A stretch of 64,000 bases of DNA. Origin: Chryseobacterium sp. G0201. GTDB taxonomy: Bacteria > Bacteroidota > Bacteroidia > Flavobacteriales > Weeksellaceae. The translations under genes and the position numbers were made by a program. Below, piece by piece: positions 50,701 to 57,625 of this stretch (position 1 is the first letter of the stretch; each line of letters opens with the position of its first letter). The stretch lies in contig NZ_CP033917.1 in the NCBI RefSeq assembly GCF_003815655.1, positions 620,001-684,000 on the forward strand, read 5' to 3'. The notes beneath the pieces are model-generated. The model made no database searches and had not been told where the DNA came from. It saw only the letters and a program-made list of their open reading frames with translations.

Positions 50701-51167
50701 GGAAGCGAAATATTATATAGATCAGATTCATAATCAATGATGGATGTCCCACCCGAACCACTCATATAATTCTGTATAGTAGACTGTGTTGCTGTAGCTG
50801 CCTTTTTATCGGTATAAATGAAGCCGTTAGGCTCATTTTCATCCTTCATCCCCCTTACATTTCTAGTAATTTCTCCAAGCCCGTTTAGATTCCAGCCCAG
50901 CCCAAAGGAAGTCGCTATTTCGTTAACCTTTATTCCCTTTGCATGGTAGGAAAGGCTTAAATTTAAATCAATATCATCTTTTTTATAACTGTAAATGGGA
51001 ATTGATATTTGAGGTAAGCCGGAAGCATAAGAAACAGGAGTTTCCGTATATTTCAGCATTTGGTAAGCCTGAGGACTTACAATACTTGGAATTCTTATTT
51101 TATGTTCATTTTGGGCACTTAGTGAATACCAAGTTGTTAGTAACAATAAAAATATTATTTTTCTCAT
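47784..51167 (-). CDS. large Rhs/YD-repeat-type exported protein
   Basis: This 1127-residue protein has a signal peptide (MRKIIFLLLLTTWYSLSAQ) and an N-terminal domain like those at the start of Rhs/SpvB-like proteins (PQISIPIYSYKKDDIDLNLSLSYHAKGIKVNEIATSFGLGWNLNGLGEITR, about residues 48-98). YD-like repeats appear in the later part (YSYVRP, FVYDSAGRLRDGNIRGKN). It lacks a C-terminal toxin and a T9SS sorting domain. It is nine bases upstream of the next Rhs gene and nine bases downstream of the T9SS-sorted gene. A part in assembling or displaying the toxin is plausible. The exact role is unknown. Confidence 0.8.
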   Translation of the reverse strand: MRKIIFLLLLTTWYSLSAQNEHKIRIPSIVSPQAYQMLKYTETPVSYASGLPQISIPIYSYKKDDIDLNLSLSYHAKGIKVNEIATSFGLGWNLNGLGEITRNVRGMKDENEPNGFIYTDKKAATATQSTIQNYMSGSGGTSIIDYESDLYNISLPNGKSVQFMFAQDKANNQNNIITYPLSDIKIISPYGQGVNYWQVIDTDGTIYYFGENNAFDNSKMKYYDYDPENGSLPALNVQPYDYTITSWKLTKIKTVSNNYIYFNYRDENFNQGNHCYNNTMTSNLQLVNGLKAEYNTSYSLTGTVGKNSVIDNIISDNVKIVFSKAGLRSDLKYSNLINSVDIFSYNVLQNQIKFNFSYFNSTDNYVAMQYGCGQGLDMNELSKRLKLDNVIYNDKNLTKVNSYALEYNTSVNLPNRNSFAQDYWGYYNGQHNRNLIPNMVIDPQYMSQYGIQISHHRNVGANRSINPNYTQANMLKKIIYPTGGYSIYDFENNKTSYKRDSLDLSIMDAADTVMVSASALDYETTSQNSNYYIFKKKLILPQSFMKNWGIDYTSTAGDCQVMDANGNYTIDCSRFNIYNVDTNTNVFPVDRTLGVDTYTFDLLPGNYEIHIKVKKQEYNYYMNNNLALPDWSLNMTFLTKKDLDSYHFGGLRVKEITTYDENNNPTLKKTYSYVRPDKPNLSSGYFYSYPNHMEIKEAKYASYKGQSGAPPCGILGLFDGYALNFSSSSYFPLVDLGNYITYTNVEEKEVNVQTNQVITNQYQYGFVEPYFHFPSEPQSRQWESGNLGSYHSVNTSKSYNYDYHANTKSIKGIDTSSLNFYTKWIPTSNCTMELALVDSKSTNSAGGSYELFTNYHFLQKEEVTKDNITTKNEFFYSNPSHYQLTKKKTTTMDITPVVNETSYTYALEKGNQLMIDKNMVGIPLETIETQTVGNITKTVDREETIYPTSLPTTQAGNLVLPLSEKSYDTLNNTSSTDITYDKFDDMGNIIQYTGKDGIPVTIIWGYDKIQPIAKIEGITYDQLMASVSTTAIISASHDDASDPSKENLLLNALNDFRKLSALAGKKITTYTFDPLIGVTTITSPLGVRETFVYDSAGRLRDGNIRGKNNAGTYVQKKAKENNYQFKQ

Positions 51168-51176
51168 TTGTAATTT

Positions 51177-52721
51177 TTATTTTTTTATGAGTTTGGCACT
51201 AGCCGTTTTATTCGTATCAGTCTTAACAGTAACCAAATAAGCGCCCTGAATGAGTGACTGAGTATTGATCTTGGTTACCTTGTTTTTGGTTTTCAGACTT
51301 TGGAGTTGTCTTCCTGACATATCATAGAGAATAATTTCAGCATCTTTGAAATCATTAAACCCAATTTCCACATACGCATAATCAGATACAGGATTCGGAT
51401 AAATTTTGATGTCCTGCTTTACAATTAATTGGTCGATCTGTTTATCGCCAAGTTTTATGATCTTCCAATTTTCAGACCCAAGCGTTTCGGCACTGGTTCC
51501 TGCAAGGATAATACTTCCGTCTCTATTGAGCTTTATATCAGACAGCCTTTCTTCTCTCTGAGAGGATTCTCCTTTTACATATTTTCTCCACTGTTCATTT
51601 CCGCTCTGATCCAAATAGAGCATCCAAAACTTTTCATCATTGCTCTGAATTCTTCCTTCAGCTTGTGTGTAGCCTCCAATTAAAATCCCTGTAGAGGTCT
51701 TATCATCTGCAGAATGTAAAACACTCATTCCCATTAAAACATCTCTGCCATCAAAATTGTAAGATTTCTGCCAGATTTCATCCCCTCTTTCATTCAAGGA
51801 AATCAACCAAAGATCAGTTCCTTTTTCAATTCCAACGGTTTTATTTCCTGATCTCTCAGATCTGGATTCTCCACCAATTAGAAATCCTGTAGATGTTAAA
51901 ACGAGCGTTCTCAAATGATCATCACCTTTTCCACCGAAGTTCTTTTCCCATTCAACCTTTCCTTCTTTGGAAAGTTTAATAATCCAATAATCTCCTTCAC
52001 CAAAGTTTTCAGTTTTCTTTGAACCTCCGGCATTGCTTCTGGAATAGATGCCTAACAAGGCGCCGCCATCTTTCGTAGGAATCATTTTTTCTACTTCATC
52101 TAATCCTTTTCCGCCTAAAATTAATTGTGATAATTCTTTTCCGTTTTTGTCTAATTTGATAATTAAAACATCTTTAGAGCCGTAACCTTTAGCTGAGTTC
52201 TGAACGTTTCCAGCAACAAAAAATCCCAGATCAGTAGTTTGAATAACTGATCTTGCTTCTTCATCTGCGTTGCTACCTAGAGTTTTTTGCCAAAGTTCGT
52301 CTCCAAACTCATTTAGCCTTATCAACCAAATGTCCGATCCTCCTTTAGAATCATCTTTTTTGTCAAGACTTTTGCCTGAATATGAGGTTGATGCTACTAA
52401 AAATCCACCATCTTGAGTTCCGACAGTTGCTGAAAGAAAATCGTGGTTATTTCCAACAAAGAATTTTTCCCAAACTTCTTCTCCTTGTTGGTTCAATTTT
52501 ACCAAGTGAAAATCGTAACCGTTATTCTGTTTGTTTTGTGTTGATACTTTGGAAGGCTGAATACTGCTTCCTGTAATTAAATACTGTCCGTCAATTGTTG
52601 TAGTGACTTGTGATAAGAAATCCTGTGTATTGGATTTAATATCCTTTTGCCAAATAACTTCCTGAGCAGATAAATGGAACAATGCGCACATGAGAAGTGC
52701 ACCCGAATAGTTTTTTTTCAT
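51177..52721 (-). CDS. T9SS type A sorting domain protein with repeat region
   Basis: This 514-residue secreted protein has signal peptide MKKNYSGALLMCALFHLSAQ. The body consists of six or more repeats of about 50-60 residues, with units like TKDGGALLGIYSRSNAGGSK, WIIKLSKEGKVEWEKNFGGKGDD and LWLIRLNEFGDELWQKTLGS, as in a beta-propeller. The C-terminus is a type A sorting domain (IKIYPNPVSDYAYVEIGF....LYDMSGRQLQSL....GAYLVTVKTD), which directs export by T9SS and attachment to the cell surface. It is the first gene of the Rhs operon. The ATG at 52727 is an alternative start two codons upstream. Confidence 0.88.
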   Translation of the reverse strand: MKKNYSGALLMCALFHLSAQEVIWQKDIKSNTQDFLSQVTTTIDGQYLITGSSIQPSKVSTQNKQNNGYDFHLVKLNQQGEEVWEKFFVGNNHDFLSATVGTQDGGFLVASTSYSGKSLDKKDDSKGGSDIWLIRLNEFGDELWQKTLGSNADEEARSVIQTTDLGFFVAGNVQNSAKGYGSKDVLIIKLDKNGKELSQLILGGKGLDEVEKMIPTKDGGALLGIYSRSNAGGSKKTENFGEGDYWIIKLSKEGKVEWEKNFGGKGDDHLRTLVLTSTGFLIGGESRSERSGNKTVGIEKGTDLWLISLNERGDEIWQKSYNFDGRDVLMGMSVLHSADDKTSTGILIGGYTQAEGRIQSNDEKFWMLYLDQSGNEQWRKYVKGESSQREERLSDIKLNRDGSIILAGTSAETLGSENWKIIKLGDKQIDQLIVKQDIKIYPNPVSDYAYVEIGFNDFKDAEIILYDMSGRQLQSLKTKNKVTKINTQSLIQGAYLVTVKTDTNKTASAKLIKK

Positions 52722-52746
52722 AAGCATTTGTAAATTTTTTAATGCG

Positions 52747-52775
52747 CAAATTTATAAATATATTTTGGTTCACAA
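52747..52775 (-). promoter_or_regulatory. promoter of the T9SS/Rhs operon
   Basis: On the minus strand TTG (52773-52775) and TAAATTTG (52747-52754) are separated by 18 bases, a good match to the consensus. It lies 26 bases upstream of the first gene. Confidence 0.65.
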
Positions 52776-52776
52776 T

Positions 52777-52792
52777 ATGGGGTTTTCCCCAT
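52777..52792. promoter_or_regulatory. GC-clamped palindrome next to the Rhs operon promoter
   Basis: ATGGGGTTTTCCCCAT is a perfect 16-bp palindrome-like hairpin touching the -33 element on its upstream side. It may be an operator, or the end of an upstream transcript. Confidence 0.5.
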
Positions 52793-53256
52793 TTTTTATT
52801 ATTTGTTTTTAATATAAGTTTCTATTACTCTGTAGTTTATTCCTTAATTTATTAACTGTAGCAAAGATATAATCACAGGGCGACAAACCATGTCGTATTA
52901 TATTATAGATGATATTTTATTTGTTTTGGTTGGAATTTTAAAAATAAGAAAGCGTGGAACTAATCCTACTGCCTTGGAGGTACTGGTATACCTAAGAAAC
53001 AAATAGAGAAAAGCCCACGCCGGACGTGAGCATCACTATTCTTGTTTCTTTTTGAAATTACCAGTTTACCAAGACAAGAAAAAGCTAATGCTTTATATTT
53101 TTTTTCGTTAAAATCTTGCCACGAAGATATAAATATTTTTTCAACGCTCAGTGAGGGAAGCCGTAAGAAATGAAAAAAAGTATATTAATATCCGATTTCT
53201 ATACAGGTAGAATCTTAAAAAAGTCAGTATATTGTTTTGTCAGGGAAATAATTGTT
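52793..53256. other. gene-free interval with a structured repeat
   Basis: No convincing gene is seen. The notable content is the inverted structure at 52952-53076. The rest is AT-rich. Confidence 0.6.
52952..53076. repeat. structured inverted repeat with internal hairpin
   Basis: Segments GCCTTGGAGG..TACTGGTA..AAGAAACAA (52971-53002) pair imperfectly with TTGTTTCTT..TTACCAGT..ACCAAG (53042-53072). An inner hairpin, AGCCCACG with CGTGAGC, lies between at 53012-53030, and GCGTGG at 52952 can also pair with CCCACGC. The shape suggests a small structured RNA or the end of a mobile element. Confidence 0.5.
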
Positions 53257-54936
53257 TTATTTTATTTGACGACGCACACGGATGGGACATAAAGAAAGTT
53301 TTGACAAATCCATATTCCACAAATGCTCATTTTTATTAACAATTAGCAAAGCCCTGTCTTTCAAATCAAATTCCTCTACAAAGCAATAATAAAGAAAACG
53401 GGTGAGTATCATTTGATTTCTGCTTACCTTTTGATGCAACCTAAAATAAACAGAGTAAGCTGTCTTGTCTTTTTTTAAATTAAGAGACATGATCTGTTCT
53501 TCTCCAAAATATTGCGTACCAATAACCCATCCACTTAAGCGCTTTATTCTTCCCATATTGGAAATCGCATATTTACCTTCAAAGCTGGGCAATGGTAACC
53601 AATACTCATTTAGAAGGTTCTTAAGAGAAAGATTCAAGATAGGTGGTGGATTTTTCTTATCTATTTTGGGGCTGCCCATTTTTTTCCAAAGAGCTTCATT
53701 TAATATTTCTCCTGAGTTAAGTAATACACGAATTTTATTTAAAATACATAAATCACTATTCTCTTCTTTTTTTTGAAGTTCACCATAAACTTTTTGTAAT
53801 GAAAGCTTCGAAATATCGATATCCCATTTCGGTTCATTTTCGTTAATTATTATAAGTGTTTTATCGTTTATATCAAATTCTTTTACAAAGTAATAATAAA
53901 GCAGCCGGGAAACGGATGCGTATACTTTCTTTTCATTATCTTGAAGCTGGCAGCAAAGAAAATAGTTGGTATTGCTATTAAATTCTACAGACTGGGAAAC
54001 AATCATTTCTTTTAAAAAGAATCTTCGCCCGGCAGAATTCCATCCTCCCAATCGTTTTATCCTCCCTTTATTAGAAATAGCAAACCTATTTTGAAATTCC
54101 GGAAGCTTTATTGTTTTCCATTGTTCTTCAACCATGTTATTGATCGACAAATTCATACATGGAGGTGGACTTTTGTGGTCAATAGACGGCTTTCCCAACT
54201 TTTTCCAAAGAGTATAATTAAGCAGCCTTCCTGAAGTATCTGGTTTTTCAGGTATTATAAAATCTTCTTCCTTTGGAGGATCGCTTTGCAAAAACCATCG
54301 GAATGTTCCTGCGGTTATGCGTTCCTTGTTGATTACGTTCAAAATATTTCCTAAACCAATCTTAAGATGTTTTTCTGCAGCATAAAAATTTTCGAAATCG
54401 GCTATGAAATCTCCTTCCGCTGTGTATTGACTGATGGGTCTTAAATAGTCAATATGCACATTCCTTGCTCTGTTCGATCGATATATTCTAAGGTTTTTTT
54501 CACGGGCAGAAACTTTCTCTAAGTTATGGCTGTGAACATGGAACCTATTGTTATCTTTAAAGGTAATGACAATAGTACGGTCTTCCCAATCAATTTTTTC
54601 AATAAAATAACAGTACACCAAACGGGCTATGGACTTTGCGTATTTTCTTCCCTCCCAAGACAGCCCGCATTGAACATTATAAAGATTATCCTGAAGATAA
54701 TTGTTAAATTGTTTTGTAAAAATCAGCTTTAAAATCCGTTCTGGTATTATCCGTTCTTTACCGGATAATGAAGTATACCTGCGTTCAAGACTCTTTACGC
54801 GTCCGTAATTGGAAATTTCATAATTATCCTCAAAACCTTCAATGAGTTTCCATTCTTCATCAGGAAGGTTTTCCAAGGAAGTATTATATATAACTCTTTT
54901 TACATATTGGTCTTCTAATTCGGGAGGTAGCTTCAT
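53257..54936 (-). CDS. protein with three tandem NUMOD4-like modules
   Basis: This 559-residue protein contains three repeats of about 130-180 residues. Each opens with a NUMOD4-type motif: EEWKLIEGFEDNYEISNYGRVKSLER (about residue 25), EQWKTIKLPEFQNRFAISNKGRIKRL (about 270) and EYWLPLPSFEGKYAISNMGRIKRL (about 435). Each ends with a segment like RLLYYYFVKEFDINDKTLIIINENEP. The first module is followed by an element like NUMOD1 (YAAEKHLKIGLGNILNVINK). NUMOD domains bind DNA in homing endonucleases, but no HNH catalytic His/Asn cluster is seen at the positions where it would follow the module. Role unknown. Confidence 0.8.
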   Translation of the reverse strand: MKLPPELEDQYVKRVIYNTSLENLPDEEWKLIEGFEDNYEISNYGRVKSLERRYTSLSGKERIIPERILKLIFTKQFNNYLQDNLYNVQCGLSWEGRKYAKSIARLVYCYFIEKIDWEDRTIVITFKDNNRFHVHSHNLEKVSAREKNLRIYRSNRARNVHIDYLRPISQYTAEGDFIADFENFYAAEKHLKIGLGNILNVINKERITAGTFRWFLQSDPPKEEDFIIPEKPDTSGRLLNYTLWKKLGKPSIDHKSPPPCMNLSINNMVEEQWKTIKLPEFQNRFAISNKGRIKRLGGWNSAGRRFFLKEMIVSQSVEFNSNTNYFLCCQLQDNEKKVYASVSRLLYYYFVKEFDINDKTLIIINENEPKWDIDISKLSLQKVYGELQKKEENSDLCILNKIRVLLNSGEILNEALWKKMGSPKIDKKNPPPILNLSLKNLLNEYWLPLPSFEGKYAISNMGRIKRLSGWVIGTQYFGEEQIMSLNLKKDKTAYSVYFRLHQKVSRNQMILTRFLYYCFVEEFDLKDRALLIVNKNEHLWNMDLSKLSLCPIRVRRQIK

Positions 54937-56011
54937 GAGTCGAAATTTTTTTCTATCTGCAAAATATAATCTATTGGTGTAAAGTAAAAATAAAACTACA
55001 AAATATAATGTATTAATAGAATAACGATTATTAAAGTTTTTTGCGCACGAAATGATAGGAAAAAACTCGGTTATGTACTTATTTTAGGATATTTTTATGA
55101 ATTTTTGAAAGTCTAAATTTTTAAGAAACTTGAAATAAAAAAACAAAGCCGTTTTTTAACTGTTTGAGCGTTTATGATTTCTAGTTTAATGAAGATTAAA
55201 GAATAGTAGGAACCTTTTTTATGGGTAAGAAAACTCGGTTATTTTCAATTTTACTAAACATTTTCAAATATCTATCGATGTTTTTTAATTTTTTACCGGA
55301 GTACGCTTTTATGGTTCACTTTGCGGCTCTGTGTGAAACACATTCCGTTATTTTCCTTTGCATTAAAAAAACAAGGATGTAGCTGGTGTAGATCAAATAA
55401 ACTTTTTTTGCATTCCATCATTATAAATCTGCTATAATTTATTATTTGGGGTTAATCCAATGGATTGTTTGGGTTATTTTTCAATGTAAAATTTGCTGGG
55501 TTCCAAATGGCAAGTTTTTTTCAAGTTCTAAATATATAATTTTGACAAGATATTTTTCTTGTTGGTAAAGCTTTCCTATTTTGAATACTAACATTTTTCT
55601 TTTTATGTCATCCAATTAGTCCAGTTTTTTTGCTCATCCTTTTTTGCTGTTAACTTACTTTTACTCAATTTTGAGTAATATATATTTAAGAGTTTCGGAC
55701 AAAAATGACCAAAAGTCTGCATCTTTTTATTTACCTGCCTTTTACACAAAAAAATACCGGACAACTATTTTCCAAGGTTTCAGAGTGAAAGATTATTTCC
55801 ATTGAGCTGTATTAATTTTAAATAAAATGAAAGGGATAGTTTGTTTTTTCTAAAAAAAATGAACACGATTATTTATTTTATTAATTAATTATATTATTTA
55901 ACTATCTTTCATTAACTATCTTTTTTAAGGTGCTCATGTTTTGAAAAAATGTTTTGAAAGTTTCATGTAATGTTGTCAAAATTTAGGGGTTAATTTTTAA
56001 GGTGATGATTA
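54937..56011. other. 1-kb gene desert
   Basis: No open frame of note is present on either strand. The sequence is AT-rich and contains a 13-base direct repeat AAAACTCGGTTAT (55062-55074 and 55230-55242). It may be decayed coding DNA or a regulatory spacer. Confidence 0.6.
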
Positions 56012-56749
56012 TCATTTTAAACTGTTTACATGGTGCTGATTTTTTATTTTCTCCAAAGCTGCGTCAAGAGCATTTTTTTTGTCGGCTTTTAAAACCTGCG
56101 TTTTCATACTATCCTTTCTTTTCTCTGCTTCATAAACCAATGATTCAAGCTCAATATCAAATCCTGCATAAAACCCTTTGGTATATCTCGAATAGTATTT
56201 AAGTCCCCAATTAATCTGTAATTCTGTCTTTATTTTATCAAGATGATACCTTGTAAAATCAAAGCCTTTTAAGGATTGGTAATCTTTGACCTTTTCCTTA
56301 CCAGCCATTCTGGTAAATAGCAATTGATTATTGGTTTTGGCATATTGTTTTTTTCCAATAATCGATTTAAGCGCCAAAAAAGAAAAAAGGCACTCCCAAT
56401 GGAAGTCTGTTTTGTCATTCTTATAAAAGTCCCAGTAAATATGTGTATTGAACCCTACAAATACTTTAGAGTTCCCATATTTTGAATACAGTTGACTACC
56501 TTGGGTTAAAGAATTCTTTAAATTTCCTAATGTTACGTTAAACCAGCCTGCTGATCTTTTAAATCTCTCCTCGTCTGTTTCCTCGTAATTATTTAGATCT
56601 TCAATAAGAACTGAATGCCTGTAAACAGAGTAATACAATAAGTTGCTTAGAAAATCTTTCTTAGTCTGCTGATTACCTCTTAAAACTCCCTGCATTAGAT
56701 GAACAGGGAAATTAAAATATTTTACATCAGGCTTATCGGGAATTTTCAT
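56012..56749 (-). CDS. hypothetical protein
   Basis: I do not recognise this 245-residue protein. It is cytoplasmic, rich in Lys, Tyr and Phe, with no signal peptide. Segments such as RFKRSAGWFNVTLGNLKNS and FHWECLFSFLALKSIIGKKQYAKTNNQLLFTRMAG suggest a compact helical protein, possibly nucleic-acid-binding, and the C-terminal 40 residues are charged and coiled-coil-like. It may be a mobile-element or defence accessory gene given its setting next to the restriction operon. Confidence 0.65.
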   Translation of the reverse strand: MKIPDKPDVKYFNFPVHLMQGVLRGNQQTKKDFLSNLLYYSVYRHSVLIEDLNNYEETDEERFKRSAGWFNVTLGNLKNSLTQGSQLYSKYGNSKVFVGFNTHIYWDFYKNDKTDFHWECLFSFLALKSIIGKKQYAKTNNQLLFTRMAGKEKVKDYQSLKGFDFTRYHLDKIKTELQINWGLKYYSRYTKGFYAGFDIELESLVYEAEKRKDSMKTQVLKADKKNALDAALEKIKNQHHVNSLK

Positions 56750-56896
56750 ACATTTTAATTTTTGCTATATAAAACTATTAAAAATAGTTGTTTAAAACTT
56801 CATTGTTAGGTTCTATTGTTTCTAATATATGATTTTAAGTGGCTATAATTACTTCCGGCTTTATAAACTAATCTTATTACCTTTAACCTATTTAAA

Positions 56897-57487
56897 TTAA
56901 ATATTCAAGAAATAATTATTCAATTCGTTCAAATCTCCCGTATCTCTCTGATTCAATTTCTTTACTATCCTTGCATATCGCTTTGTAATTTTTCCGTTGT
57001 AGAATTTTTTAAAATATTTACTATACAACTCTACATATAAATGGTCGTTAAATTCTGCACCAAATGCCTTATTCCATTGTCTCCAAATTTTTGGTTCTAT
57101 CTGTTTCTCATACATTAAATGAGGATTGGCGGTACGATGCTGAAAATAGCCATTTATCAAGTATAATTTTCGACAATATTGACCAGTAAAAGGACAAACA
57201 AAAAACCAAACTAAACCCTTTCCTAAATTTGATATTTTTGAAATTAGTTTAATTTGATAATTGATTTTCTGTTCCTGATTTAGTGTGTATTCTAGGGTTA
57301 AAACTCCTGAATCATTATTTATATTGCTATGTATAGAAATACTGTTCTTGTCTCCTGATTTACTGCTCCATGTTACAACACCCGACCTTATAGAGTTAGA
57401 CTCTAAATAATGATGTTTAGATAAAAATTTAAGCTCTAAAAATCTTAAATCTTCAATTGTTGTTGGAAAAGTTGCATATCTTCCCAT
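56897..57487 (-). CDS. hypothetical protein with a CPFTGQYC motif
   Basis: This is a 196-residue basic protein of unknown function. Its centre holds WFFVCPFTGQYCRKLYLINGYFQHR (about residues 95-120), with two cysteines six apart flanked by aromatic residues, which could bind a metal or form a disulfide. A basic tail follows (KRYARIVKKLNQRD). No signal peptide is seen. It lies 139 bases from the end of hsdR on the same strand, so it could be co-transcribed with the restriction operon. Confidence 0.65.
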   Translation of the reverse strand: MGRYATFPTTIEDLRFLELKFLSKHHYLESNSIRSGVVTWSSKSGDKNSISIHSNINNDSGVLTLEYTLNQEQKINYQIKLISKISNLGKGLVWFFVCPFTGQYCRKLYLINGYFQHRTANPHLMYEKQIEPKIWRQWNKAFGAEFNDHLYVELYSKYFKKFYNGKITKRYARIVKKLNQRDTGDLNELNNYFLNI

Positions 57488-57625
57488 AGATTAAGTTTAG
57501 CTCTACTAATATACGAAACCTAAATTATTAAGGAAAACCATGGATATGAAATAAGTGAACGTCAAATAAAATAACAATCTCAAAGCTGTCTAGTCCTGAA
57601 TTTACCCTACATGTTTAACATTGAT

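Noticed and set aside
52952..53076. tRNA or known small RNA
   Set aside because: The fold has no cloverleaf, and no SRP, 6S or RNase P core motif was recognised.
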